A stretch of DNA of 64,000 nt from Akkermansiaceae bacterium (GTDB lineage Bacteria; Verrucomicrobiota; Verrucomicrobiia; Verrucomicrobiales; Akkermansiaceae): positions 930,001 through 994,000 of the forward strand of contig JAGYIT010000007.1 of the NCBI GenBank assembly GCA_018402445.1, in the 5' to 3' direction. Position numbers and translations under genes: made by a program. Positions 8,152 through 17,173 of this stretch are shown here, in pieces; the stretch's first letter is position 1, and every line of letters begins with the position of its first letter. A model generated the notes under the pieces. That model was not told the origin of the DNA. It did not search any database and saw only the letters and a program-made list of their open reading frames with translations.

Positions 8152-9525
8152 TCATCTCCACTGCGTGAGCTGCTCGGGGAAGGGGCAGGTGTCGCAACCG
8201 GAGAAATCCTCAAGGCAGAAGTCATGGTAGAGCTGGAGCATCGCCTGCTGGTGCGAGAGGCGGCGGAGAAAAGGCTGTGCCTCTTTCTCGGAGCCGAAGA
8301 GGCGGATGCCGCAGCGCTTGAGCTTCTGGTTGATGGCGGAGTGGCGGAGCTTGTGGTAGTCGCGGAAGGTGAAACGGCTCTCGTGCATCGCGAGCGGGAT
8401 GAGGTGGTTCGCGGAGAGTTCGAGCGCGAGGTTTTTCCCGAATACCGAGATCGCTTGGCTGCTGCGGGCGGAGGTTAGAGTGTGGTGGTGCGACCAGAAA
8501 TCGTGGCGCAGGGCGTGGAGGAAATCGGTGAGCGGCTTCACGGAAAACGGTGTGGCCAACACGAGGCGGCGGTATTCCGGCCAGCGGGCGATGAGCGCGG
8601 AAAGCCCGCCGACGCGGCGGTGCGGATGGTTCGCGGGGCGCTGGCCGTGCGTTTTCCAGACGGGCAGGCGGCTGTCGGGCGGCTCGTGGTTGGGGCGGAT
8701 TTTCCACCAGGTATCCCAGAGCGCGGAGAGGTATTCGCGGGTGTCCTCGGGGGCGCGGCGGTGGATCTCGGCGTCGAGGAAACCGGCGGTGCCGAGCAGG
8801 ATCGCTTCGGCTTCGGCGATGTTTGCGCGGAGGGAGTTGATCGGCGCGCGCTGGGCGAGGAGTTTCATCGGCAGGGAATTTCCGCCGTAGCCGAGGGTCT
8901 CGGCGGTGGCTTGGAAAAGGGCGGAGTCAAAATCATGCGCCTCGACGGTGCGTAGGAAACGTGCGGCTTTCTGCGCGGAGCGGCGGACGGCGGCCTCGCG
9001 GAGCAGGCGTTCGACGGAGAGTTTTGGCATCCGTTTCAATGGCTCCAGGCAGCGGCCGGGGATAGCGATGGCGGTGTCGCGGGAGGGCAGGTTGAGTGCA
9101 TCGGAAAGCTGGGCGGAGCTGACCAGCAGCTCGGGCACCTGGCGGTGGTTCGAGGTGCGGATGAAGGTTTCGCGTGCGGTCTGGCGAAATGTGACGTGGA
9201 GGATGGTGTTGGAAAAGGCGGGGTTGGTGGAGTGGCCGTGCGCCTCCCAATCGGACGGGCAGGTGTCGATCTCGAGGTCGCCGGTGAATGGGCAGCCGTC
9301 GATCTCGATGGCGGCGTGGGCGAAGTCCGGCCCCGCGCCATGGTTCCACTCACCGAACTGGGCGATGCGCAGGGGGCGCCCGTCCTTGAGCCGAAAATTG
9401 CGCCCGAATGCACCGGAAAACCACAGCGCCTGCAGCTCCAGCTCGGGCGGGAGCTTTGGCGCGGCGACTTCTTCGAATGCCAGCGGCGGATGCCAGACGC
9501 TCTCCAAGAGAAATCCGTAGTTCAT
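8152..9525 (-). CDS. DUF2851 family protein
   Basis: This 457-residue protein matches the DUF2851 family of Bacteroidota and Verrucomicrobiota. Typical landmarks are an N-terminal MNYGFLLESVWHPPLAF, a GEWNHGAGPDFAHAAIEIDG segment (GPDFxxA box), DLEIDTCPSDWEAHGH, and a C-terminal Cys cluster CLEDFSGCDTCPFPEQL. The three closely spaced cysteines with an upstream FC suggest a metal site, but no activity is established. It lies between thiS and TIGR03790, and its start codon directly abuts an AT-rich repeat (9526-9562). Confidence 0.8.
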   Translation of the reverse strand: MNYGFLLESVWHPPLAFEEVAAPKLPPELELQALWFSGAFGRNFRLKDGRPLRIAQFGEWNHGAGPDFAHAAIEIDGCPFTGDLEIDTCPSDWEAHGHSTNPAFSNTILHVTFRQTARETFIRTSNHRQVPELLVSSAQLSDALNLPSRDTAIAIPGRCLEPLKRMPKLSVERLLREAAVRRSAQKAARFLRTVEAHDFDSALFQATAETLGYGGNSLPMKLLAQRAPINSLRANIAEAEAILLGTAGFLDAEIHRRAPEDTREYLSALWDTWWKIRPNHEPPDSRLPVWKTHGQRPANHPHRRVGGLSALIARWPEYRRLVLATPFSVKPLTDFLHALRHDFWSHHHTLTSARSSQAISVFGKNLALELSANHLIPLAMHESRFTFRDYHKLRHSAINQKLKRCGIRLFGSEKEAQPFLRRLSHQQAMLQLYHDFCLEDFSGCDTCPFPEQLTQWR

Positions 9526-9562
9526 CTAATTTTCAAAATTCAAAGTTCAACTTTCAAGGAGG
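9526..9562 (-). repeat. TTGAAATTT-type start-proximal repeat, copy 1
   Basis: On the minus strand this 37-bp element reads CCTTGAAAGTTGAACTTTG then AATTTTGAAAATTAG, ending directly before the DUF2851 ATG (9525-9523). It occupies the whole spacer after the TIGR03790 stop. Related copies are at 22250, 24211, 28898 and 62241. Confidence 0.7.
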
Positions 9563-9564
9563 GG

Positions 9565-11142
9565 TTACTGCTTCGGGATCTGGGTGGGATCGGCGACGGG
9601 CGGGGGAGGGGGATCGAGGATATCGAGCCAGCCGGAGATCGCCTCGGCTGCCGAGAGAGATCCGTATTTCTCCTTGGCGTTGCGGAGGGCTGCGATGGCG
9701 GCCGAGTTGTTTTTCGCGGCGCGTTCGATGGCGATGAGTTGCATGTCCTGACGCAGCTTGTCCTCCCTAGGCTCGTAAAGATCCTTCGCGCGGCGCAGCC
9801 AGATCTGGGCGTTGGGGATGTCATCGGCCGCGAGGAAATCGAGCGCGAGGCCTTCTGCGAGGTTGCCGGATCTCAGTTTCTCTGCGGCTTCGGCGAGTTT
9901 TTTGCGGCGCTCATCCGCATCGTTCGGCCATTGGCGCATGGCGGCGCGGAGGGCGCGGAAATCCCTGTCTTCCGCGCGTTTCTCACCGGTGCCATCGATG
10001 TGCAGGAAAGGGCGGTAAAGTGGATCCCCGATGGTCACGCCCTGCCATGAGGTGACGGGCATGGCCGCCCACGCCGCCTCCGCGAAAGTCCAGCCTTTCA
10101 GCAGGCGGTCATGCATGATGTCGAAGTGGTGGGTGAGGTGCAGGTAGGGTTCGTAAACATTACCGACGGTAGCGGCCGCGCCGCGCACAAGCAGCGGGGC
10201 GCACCAGTTCTTGTGCGGATCCGAGAGCTGGTCCGCGCTGAAGGAGTGCAGGTGCACGGCCACGGCGCCGGGACGCAACATAAAGGTTGGGTTGAGGAAC
10301 GGGCCGCTGACGTGCCCGTCATACCAGCCGTAATAGACCGCCGCCCCGGTCATCGGGTAGTTTTTCGGAAAGGTGTCGTTGAAGCGGTCGATCACGGTAG
10401 GCACGCCGGTGCGCACGCTCTGTGCGGCGAGCTTTGTGAGCCAGAGATCGCCCTGTGGAAATTTATTGGCGATATCGACGTAGGCGCGTCCCCAGAGGCC
10501 GTGCTTTTCCGTTTCCACCGCGTCGTCGATCATCCGTTTGCAGGTCGCGTAGGTCGGCGCGTCGATGCGGGCGATGAGGACGAGGTAAGGGAGGTTCATT
10601 TCCGAAAGCGGCTTCACGCTCTCGAAAAAGGCGTTTTTCAGAACGCCCTTCGCGGGCAGATCCTCGATGCCGAAGAGCGCGAGTTCCGAGTCCACGCTGG
10701 CCTCGTCGCGGGGCGAGATGGGATCGGCGGGCGGCGGCTCGTTTTCCTTCGGCTTTGCGGGTGTGGGCTGGATGCGCAGCGGCACGCCGCGCATTAGAAC
10801 GATGGTTCGGATGCGGTTCTCGGCGGGCAGCAAGAGTCCCTGCGCGTCGCGTTGCCGTTTCCACCAACGGTTATCCTCGAAATGATCCCGCAGCGGCTTG
10901 AGGATGGAGTCATTGTATTCGTTGCGTGTGATGTCCGCCTTCAGCGGCATTTCGAGGCCGAGGATCTGGGAGGGGGGGATGCCGCGCGCGTCCTCATAAG
11001 CCTCCGCGAGGCGGGCGGATTCAGGGTCGGCTTTGTTGTAGAGGACGAGGACTTCGCGGTTGGAAAGCGGCCGCGCGTCCGCAACCGGGGTGGCTGCAAG
11101 GAAAACGGCTGCGAGGGTCGCGAGTGATCGTGCGGTGCGCAT
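9565..11142 (-). CDS. TIGR03790 family secreted protein
   Basis: The product (525 residues from ATG 11142; an ATG at 11154 adds four) begins with a signal peptide MRTARSLATLAAVF... ending near VADA. The segment LSNREVLVLYNKADPES and YEDARGIPPSQILGL match the TIGR03790 family, a group of unknown function in Verrucomicrobiota and some deltaproteobacteria. Other features are IRTIVLMRGVPLRI, a GAAVYYGWYDGHVSGPF segment and VTSWQGVTIGDPLYRPF. The C-terminal 150 residues look helical and TPR-like. It is probably cotranscribed with the downstream DUF2851 gene. Confidence 0.8.
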   Translation of the reverse strand: MRTARSLATLAAVFLAATPVADARPLSNREVLVLYNKADPESARLAEAYEDARGIPPSQILGLEMPLKADITRNEYNDSILKPLRDHFEDNRWWKRQRDAQGLLLPAENRIRTIVLMRGVPLRIQPTPAKPKENEPPPADPISPRDEASVDSELALFGIEDLPAKGVLKNAFFESVKPLSEMNLPYLVLIARIDAPTYATCKRMIDDAVETEKHGLWGRAYVDIANKFPQGDLWLTKLAAQSVRTGVPTVIDRFNDTFPKNYPMTGAAVYYGWYDGHVSGPFLNPTFMLRPGAVAVHLHSFSADQLSDPHKNWCAPLLVRGAAATVGNVYEPYLHLTHHFDIMHDRLLKGWTFAEAAWAAMPVTSWQGVTIGDPLYRPFLHIDGTGEKRAEDRDFRALRAAMRQWPNDADERRKKLAEAAEKLRSGNLAEGLALDFLAADDIPNAQIWLRRAKDLYEPREDKLRQDMQLIAIERAAKNNSAAIAALRNAKEKYGSLSAAEAISGWLDILDPPPPPVADPTQIPKQ

Positions 11143-11202
11143 GGTGCATATCATGAACGGGCGCGGAAATGTTGCAACCCAAAGGAGAATCCGCCTTTCG
11201 CT

Positions 11203-11995
11203 TCAGGTGAAAGGAACCCGCAGACCGTCATACGCCGCTTCCACGCCCTCCGGCAGGCGGGAGGAAAGCCCCGCGTGGTCGAGGTCGTGGCTGATGTGTG
11301 TCAGCACGGTGCGGCGCGGCGAGAGCGTCTGTGATATTTCCAGTGCTTCGCCGAGTGAAAGGTGCGTGGAGTGTGGGGCGTCGCGGAGGGTGTCGATCAC
11401 CAATACGTCCAACTTTCCCAACAAGGCCATCGTTTCCGGAGGGATGCGTTTCACATCCGGCAGATACGCGGTGCGGAAACCGCTGTCCGTCTCGAAGAGA
11501 TAGCCCACCGTTTCCACCGTGCCGTGCTCCACGGGCAGCGGGGTGATGTCGAGACCGCCGATGCGGAAAAGGGAGGTCACGGGTCGCGGATCGGGCTTCA
11601 CGTAGCCGTTGTGGGTGTTGTCCGGATGGAAGGCCCAGCCGAACATGGCACTTCAGGACATCGATGCACGCCGCCGTGCCGTAGAGGGGCAGCGGTTCGC
11701 GTTTTCCCCAGCAGAACGCCCGCATCTCATCGAAGCCGACCACATGATCCAGGTGGGAGTGGGTGTAGAGCACCGCGTGGATGGAAGTAATTTTTTCACG
11801 CAGTGCCTGCTCGCGGAGATCTGGGCCGGAATCGACTAGAAGAGTAGTATTTCGATGGCAAACGAGCACGGAGGAGCGGGTGCGGTTGTTGCGCGGATCA
11901 TCGGAACGACAGACGTCACAGTAGCAGCCGATAACAGGAACGCCGACGGAAGTGCCGGTGCCGAGGAAAGTGATGTGGCCCTCGTGGGGAGACAC
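11203..11995 (-). pseudogene. Metallo-beta-lactamase-fold hydrolase (PhnP-like), frameshifted
   Basis: Two overlapping frames together make one about 263-residue MBL-fold hydrolase of the PhnP/RNase Z-like type. Frame one starts at GTG 11995 and gives ITFLGTGTSVGVPVIGC, a CDVCRSDDPRNNRTRSS zinc-knuckle-like segment, LLVDSGPDLR and the THSHLDHVVGFDEM metal site, down to ACIDVLK. Frame two resumes at MFGWAFHPDN and gives LPVEHGTVETVGYLF, YLPDVKRIPPE, a DTLRDAPHSTHLSL segment and THISHDLDHAGL. The switch falls at 11646-11655 (minus strand AAGTGCCATG) and needs removal of one base. All metal ligands are present across the two frames, so this is either a recent real frameshift or an assembly error. 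Confidence 0.8.
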
Positions 11996-12016
11996 TGGGT
12001 GCGCAGAGCGAGGGGA

Positions 12017-12451
12017 TTAGCCGCAGCAACCGCCGTCGCTGCCAGCGCCGCCACAGCAACCGCCGGAGTTCGCCTCCTCGATCTCCTCGTCGGTAGGCAC
12101 GCGGCCGAGCTCGAGGGTCATGCTGACGTATTTACCGACGTTCTTCTGGATGCCTTCCAGCGTGCGCTGCGCGTCCATGAAGTCTGCGGCGATGCGGTTG
12201 TCGAAAAGCGCGTCGCGGGCGTCCTCGAAAGCCTTGATCTCCGCCGCGCCGAGCTCCACGCCCGCGTGCTGTTTGTGGTGGAGTTCCTCGCCTTTTTCGT
12301 GGACGGACTGGTATTGCAGCTTCGCCGAATCGTCGGCGAGGAAGCGCTCCACGTCGCTCTGGAGTTTCTTGAACTGGGCGTCTTCCGCGATCGCGGCGCA
12401 GAGTTCCTTGGTTTTGGACAGGATGGATGTTTTCTCGAGGAGCATGCTCAT
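12017..12451 (-). CDS. YlbF-family protein with Cys-rich tail
   Basis: The 144-residue product from ATG 12451 is almost fully helical, as in the YlbF/YmcA (Com_YlbF) family: KTKELCAAIAEDAQFKKL, VERFLADDSAKLQYQ and ALFDNRIAADFMDAQRTL. In Bacillus subtilis YlbF acts with YmcA and YaaT in RNA processing and biofilm control, and that complex binds Fe-S clusters. Here the C-terminus ends in GGCCGGAGSDGGCCG, two Cys-Cys pairs in a glycine linker, which could bind metal. It lies 21 bp upstream of the MBL-fold gene. No YmcA or YaaT is visible in the window. Confidence 0.72.
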   Translation of the reverse strand: MSMLLEKTSILSKTKELCAAIAEDAQFKKLQSDVERFLADDSAKLQYQSVHEKGEELHHKQHAGVELGAAEIKAFEDARDALFDNRIAADFMDAQRTLEGIQKNVGKYVSMTLELGRVPTDEEIEEANSGGCCGGAGSDGGCCG

Positions 12452-12528
12452 GGAAAAGACGTAGGTGCAGACCGACCCGCGCGCAACCGTGTTTTTCAAT
12501 GCGTATAGCGGAGCCCCGGCCGGTTTCT

Positions 12529-13479
12529 TCAGGCTTCGTCCGGGATCGTGATCTGCAATACTTTTGTCCGAGCCGTGGCCACCAGCACGTGAATGCCTTT
12601 CGGAAGCAACACGGTGCTCCCGGTCTTGTGCGCGTTATCTAGGCAGCCGCTCACCACCGTGATCAGCGAGAAACGGTCGGGGAGGGGATTTGATATGACC
12701 TCGCCGATTGCGAGATCGTGGAGTGTTGTTTGGAAAAACGGGCAGGTGGCCAGGGTTGTCGGACAGCCGGAGGCAGCCCCTTCTTGGGTGTCCATTCGTG
12801 GCTCAATGTCATCGAAATCAATGCACGCCAGCGATTCCGCGACGTGGAGCTGGCGCGGGTTGCCGGCGGGGTCGGTGCGGTTCCAGTCGAACACGCGGTA
12901 GGTCGTGTCGGAATTCTGCTGGATCTCGTGGATCAGGAAACCCGCGCCGATCGCGTGCAGTCGGCCGGACTCGATGAAAATGGAATCGCCTTTCCCCGGC
13001 GCGATCGCGTGAACCTGCTCCGCCACGCTGCCCTCCGCAATGGCGCGCTCGAAGCTCGCGCGGGTCGCACTTTTCCGCAGTCCCACGTAAAGCTTCGCTC
13101 CCGGCTTCGCGTCCGCGATGAACCACATCTCCGTCTTCGGCTCTCCTCCGAGCTGCGCGGCGAGGGAGGCGGGCGGGTGAACCTGGATCGAGAGATCATC
13201 GGCGGAATCGAGGATCTTGATGAGCAGCGGAAAGCGCTCCGAATCCGGCAGGTTTCCCCCGAAGATCTCCTCCCGGCGCTCCATCCACAGATCGTGGAGC
13301 GTCATTCCGGAAAACTCCCCGTCGGACACCACTGACTGCGCGTCCTCCCTGTCCACGATCTCCCATGCTTCGCCGAAAGGCGCATCCGGACGTGGCAGCG
13401 CGCGCCCGTAGGTCGTCTCCAGCGCGCGTCCGCCCCAGATGCGTTCCATGTATAGCGGTTCGAAAGTGATGGCAGGCAT
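12529..13479 (-). CDS. manA: Mannose-6-phosphate isomerase, class I
   Basis: The 316-residue protein interconverts mannose-6-phosphate and fructose-6-phosphate. It has the short bacterial form of the type I family: FEPLYMERIWGGRAL at the N-terminus, PLLIKILDSADDLSIQVHP (zinc-binding Gln/His), KTEMWFIADAKPGAKLYVGL (zinc-binding Glu), and GRLHAIGAGFLIHEIQQNSD followed by YRVFDWNR (zinc His and active-site Arg region). It is the most upstream gene of the minus-strand run 12.0-13.5 kb and is divergent from the DCC gene. Confidence 0.95.
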   Translation of the reverse strand: MPAITFEPLYMERIWGGRALETTYGRALPRPDAPFGEAWEIVDREDAQSVVSDGEFSGMTLHDLWMERREEIFGGNLPDSERFPLLIKILDSADDLSIQVHPPASLAAQLGGEPKTEMWFIADAKPGAKLYVGLRKSATRASFERAIAEGSVAEQVHAIAPGKGDSIFIESGRLHAIGAGFLIHEIQQNSDTTYRVFDWNRTDPAGNPRQLHVAESLACIDFDDIEPRMDTQEGAASGCPTTLATCPFFQTTLHDLAIGEVISNPLPDRFSLITVVSGCLDNAHKTGSTVLLPKGIHVLVATARTKVLQITIPDEA

Positions 13480-13557
13480 GGGCGCATTTTAGGGAGAGGG
13501 ACGGGCTTGGCGAGTTTTTCGGTGTGCCGTTCCGGGAAAAGGCGGTAGCTTCCGCGC

Positions 13558-13959
13558 ATGGCGCTTGTATTGTTTTTCGATGGGGAATGCGGATTCTGCA
13601 GCAAGTCCGTGCTTCGGGTGTATGAGCTTGATCCGGGCGGGGTCATCGAGTTCGCCCCCTTGCAAGGTGTCCTCGCCGGAAAGCTCGGCCTGCGGAAATA
13701 CGCCGACAAGGGCGGCGGCTCCATGGTCATCCTGCGTGAAAGCGATGGAGCCATGTTCACCAAAGGTGACGCATGGATCGAACTCGGCAATGCGCTCGGC
13801 GGCATTTGGGCCGCGCTCGCCTCCGCGTTTTCCCTTTTCCCCAAGCACGCCCGCGACTGGGCCTACGACCTCGTCGCCAGGAACCGCTACCGCCTCGCCG
13901 GGAAAGGTAACGCCTGCGCCATGCCGGGTGAGGGATTGCGGAAACGGATGCGCGGGTAA
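13558..13959 (+). CDS. DCC-family (DUF393) thioredoxin-like protein
   Basis: The 133-residue protein opens with LVLFFDGECGFCSKSV, the DxxCxxC signature that names the DCC family (DUF393), a thiol-disulfide oxidoreductase-like fold. Downstream ALGGIWAALASAFSLFPK and WAYDLVARNRYRL are also typical. Substrates are not known. It is followed by the M20 peptidase gene about 110 bp downstream. Confidence 0.88.
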   Translation: MALVLFFDGECGFCSKSVLRVYELDPGGVIEFAPLQGVLAGKLGLRKYADKGGGSMVILRESDGAMFTKGDAWIELGNALGGIWAALASAFSLFPKHARDWAYDLVARNRYRLAGKGNACAMPGEGLRKRMRG

Positions 13960-14070
13960 TGGTGCGCGGAGGCCGCAACTAGGCCGATGAGCAGCTCGGC
14001 GGGCACGAATAGGCCCAGCAGTATCCGGCTTTTGCCTTGCGCGGTCCGCTTGAGGGTTGAATCCCGCGCC

Positions 14071-15213
14071 ATGCGGGTGGAGACTCGCCTCATGTTACTC
14101 CAACAACTTATCCGGATCCCTTCTGTCAACCCGGACAACGCCGCCGCCGACCAGGCGGGTGTGACCCATGAGCAGGCGATGGCCGATTTCCTCGCCGACT
14201 GGCTCACCGGCATTGGCGCGGATGTGACGCTAGAGGAAATCCAGCCGCGCCGCCCCAATCTCATCGCCCGCTTCGCGCCACTTGATGGTCGCCCGCGCAT
14301 CCTGCTCGGGCCGCACCTCGATACGGTCGGGGTCGAGGGGATGACCATCGCCCCCTTTTCCGGCGAGATCCGCGACGGGAAAATTTGGGGCCGCGGTGCC
14401 TGCGACACGAAAGGGCCGATGGCTGCGATGCTTGGCGCGCTGGCTGAAAACAAGGATATCTTGGCGGATCTGCCGGTCGCGGTGGATTTCGTGGGCTTCA
14501 TGGGCGAGGAAGCCTCCCAGCACGGCTCCAAGCATTTCGCGCGGCACCATGCGAAGGACTACAGCTTCGCCCTCGTCGGCGAGCCGACCTCGATGGACAT
14601 CGTCCACATCACCAAAGGCTCGCTGTGGGCCATCCTCACCGCCACTGGTACCGCCGCCCATTCCTCGCAGCCGCAGCTCGGCGATAACGCCATCCTCAAG
14701 CTCGCCCGTGCCCTCCTCACCCTTCAGGAAAACCTCGAGCCCGCCCTCGCCGCCTACGCCGATCCCATCCTCGGCCCTTCCACGCTCAACATCGGCACGA
14801 TCACCGGCGGGACCCGCCCCAACATCGTCCCGGACTCCGCCCGCGCGGAAATCGACATCCGCCAGACCCCGGATCTATACGCCTCGGGCGGCGCGCTCCA
14901 GCTCATGCGCGAGTTGATCGCCCAGCTTCGCCTACCCCTTGAAATCGGCTACGCCCACGAAAACCCGCCGATGGAGACCGATCCCGAGAACCCTTTCATC
15001 CAAAAGCTCCTCGCCACCGATCCGCGCACGAAAACCGTCGGCGCGCCCTGGTTTTCCGATGCCGCCCACCTCTCCGCCGCTGGCATCCCCTCGATCTGCA
15101 TCGGCCCCGGCTCCATCGCGCAGGCGCACACCAAGGACGAGTTCATCGGCATCCGTGAGTTCGAGGAAGGCCAGGCGTTCCTCTCGAAATTCATCCGCTC
15201 AATGGCGGAGTGA
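14071..15213 (+). CDS. M20-family metallopeptidase (ArgE/DapE-like deacylase)
   Basis: The 380-residue product from ATG 14071 has the M20 dinuclear zinc site: LLGPHLDTVG (His, Asp), GRGACDTKGPMAAM (bridging Asp), MGEEASQHGS (catalytic Glu plus ligand), LVGEPTSMD and a C-terminal AQAHTKDEFI (His). A lid-type dimerisation domain with WAILTATGTAAHSSQP fills the middle. The family includes acetylornithine deacetylase and succinyl-diaminopimelate desuccinylase; sequence motifs alone do not separate them. An upstream frame extension to 13987 is unlikely to be translated because it lacks homology. The stop overlaps the short frame leading into the next gene. Confidence 0.88.
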   Translation: MRVETRLMLLQQLIRIPSVNPDNAAADQAGVTHEQAMADFLADWLTGIGADVTLEEIQPRRPNLIARFAPLDGRPRILLGPHLDTVGVEGMTIAPFSGEIRDGKIWGRGACDTKGPMAAMLGALAENKDILADLPVAVDFVGFMGEEASQHGSKHFARHHAKDYSFALVGEPTSMDIVHITKGSLWAILTATGTAAHSSQPQLGDNAILKLARALLTLQENLEPALAAYADPILGPSTLNIGTITGGTRPNIVPDSARAEIDIRQTPDLYASGGALQLMRELIAQLRLPLEIGYAHENPPMETDPENPFIQKLLATDPRTKTVGAPWFSDAAHLSAAGIPSICIGPGSIAQAHTKDEFIGIREFEEGQAFLSKFIRSMAE

Positions 15214-15264
15214 GGATGCCATCAAACCCCTTGCGGCTATGCTGCCCCTCGCCAGATTTCCGCC

Positions 15265-16718
15265 ATGTCCGCCGCCGCCCTGATTTTTCCGCACCAACTT
15301 TTCGCGGAGCATCCCGCACTCGCTTCGGGGCGTCCGGTTTTCCTCGCGGAGGATCCCTTGTTTTTGGAAACGACAGGCATCATCCGGTCGCCTTTCACAA
15401 GCAGAAGCTCGTCCTGCACCGCGCGTCGATGAGGGCGTATGCCGATGAACTCCGCGATCTCGGCCACGGTATCCAAATCACCGACTCGTATCAGGACGCT
15501 CTTCCACTAGGCCTAACCGAACTCCATCTTGCTGAGCCGCACGATTTCATCCTGGAGAAGCGCCTGCGCCGCTTCGCGGAAAAGCGCGGCATCACCCTCC
15601 ACATGCACCCGACCCCGGCCTTCCTTTCCCCGCCGGAATTCTTGGAGGAACACATCGCCCGCCGCAAAAAGCCCTTCATGGCCACGTTCTACCAGGCGCA
15701 GCGGAAACGCATGGGCATTCTCGTCGATGCCGATGGCAACCCGGAAGGCGGGCAGTGGTCGTTCGACGAGGATAACCGAAAAAAGCTCCCGAAAAACCAT
15801 ACCCCGCCCGCGCCGCCGTCCGCGCCGCGCCATCCGCATGTCGTGGAGGCCATTGCCTGGGTGGAGGGATATTTCCCGGAGAACCCCGGCTCCACGGAAA
15901 ATTTCCGCTACCCCGTCACACGCGCGGACGCGAGGATGTGGCTGGGAAATTTCATCACCGAGCGCTTCGCGGAGTTCGGTGTTTACGAGGATGCGATCTC
16001 CACCGGGCACGCTTTCATCAACCATTCCGTCCTCACCCCGGCGCTCAACATCGGCCTGCTCACCCCGCAGGAAATCATCGATGCCGCGCTTGCGAAAAAG
16101 GGCATACCGCTCAACTCGCTGGAAGGCTTCGTGCGTCAGGTGATCGGCTGGCGCGAGTTCATCCACGGCATCTACCGCCACCGCGGCGTCTTGATCCGCA
16201 ATACGAACTTCTTCGGGCACACACGCCCCATCCCGAAATCCTTTTACGACGCTACCACCGGCATCCCGCCCATCGACCGCATCATCCGCCAACTCCACGA
16301 CGAGGCCTACTGCCACCACATCGAGCGCCTGATGATCCTGGGAAATTTCATGCTGCTCTGCCGCTTCGATCCCGATGCCGTCCACAGGTGGTTCATGGAG
16401 TTTTTCATCGACGCCTACGACTGGGTCATGGTGCCGAACACCTATGGCATGTCGCAGTTCGCCGACGGCGGCACTTTCACCACCAAGCCCTACATCTCCG
16501 GATCCAACTACGTCCTCAAAATGTCCGACGAGAAAACCGGCCCGTGGACGGAAACGTGGGACGCCCTGTTCTGGACTTTCGTCGCCGACCACGAAGCCCT
16601 TTTCCTGAAGAACCCACGCTCCTCCATGATGGCGAAAACGTGGCATCGTTTCCCGGCGGAAAAACAGGAGCGGCTGCGCGGAGCGGCGTGCGGTTTCCTA
16701 GGGCGGATATGTGCTTGA
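15265..16718 (+). pseudogene. Photolyase-related (FeS cryptochrome/photolyase-like) protein, frameshifted
   Basis: The N-terminus is read in one frame from ATG 15265 (MSAAALIFPHQLFAEHP through VFLAEDPLF). The remainder is in another frame from about 15366 (GNDRHHPVAFHKQKLVLHR onwards). Adding one T to the T5 run at 15361-15365 restores a continuous protein of about 485 residues. The body shows landmarks of the deoxyribodipyrimidine photolyase-related group: EFLEEHIARRKKPFMATFY, NHSVLTPALNIGLLTPQE, EGFVRQVIGWREFIHG, HIERLMILGNFMLL and PNTYGMSQFADGG. This group usually binds FAD and a 4Fe-4S cluster and repairs (6-4) lesions. The break could be real or a homopolymer error. Confidence 0.82.
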
Positions 16719-16749
16719 GGGGATGCGGGAAAATCCCAGCATCGTCGGC

Positions 16750-17130
16750 ATGTGCCGCCCACTCCTTGCTCTCCTCACCTGTTTCTCCTCCGCCGCGATG
16801 GCCGGTGAGCAAGGCTTTGTCGAACTGTTCGATGGCGGCGAGAGGTGGACGGGGCAGAATTACGAGGAGCGCGGCAGGACGTTTCTTGCCTATCGCGGGC
16901 AGGGCGTGGTTTTGAAACCGGGTGCGAAGCCGGAGTCCGTTAAGGAGATCGGTGATTGCGCCGAACTCCAGAAATCGGTGAAAAAAGAGTGTGGGAACAC
17001 CTATCGCGTCGTGGCGGAAGGCAACGTGATGCGGCATTTCGTGAACGGCGTCCTAATGATTAAGGTGGAGGATCTGGATCCTCTGGTTCGCCCTTCCCCA
17101 TTGAGGCAGCCCGGATGCATTGAGATCGCG
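16750..17130 (+). pseudogene. DUF1080 secreted protein remnant, interior deleted
   Basis: The frame starts with a signal peptide (MCRPLLALLTCFSSAAMA) and the first DUF1080 strand GFVELFDGG. It then jumps directly to material from the last third of the domain: ERWTGQNYEERGRTFLAYRG, KSVKKECGNTYRVVAEGN and MRHFVNGVLMIKVEDLDP. DUF1080 domains are normally about 190-200 residues; about 80-100 interior residues and the last about 25 are missing. The junction lies in GATGGCGG, which encodes the DGG that both flanking segments would be expected to contain. The end has no family match and runs into proS. Confidence 0.7.
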
Positions 17131-17173
17131 GCTTGCCAATCCGCGAGGGGCGGGATCACTCTCCCGCACCAAT

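Noticed and set aside
15361..15367. Programmed ribosomal frameshift in the photolyase-related gene
   Set aside because: A T-run is present, but no downstream structure or stop arrangement supports it, and a one-base indel explains the break more simply.
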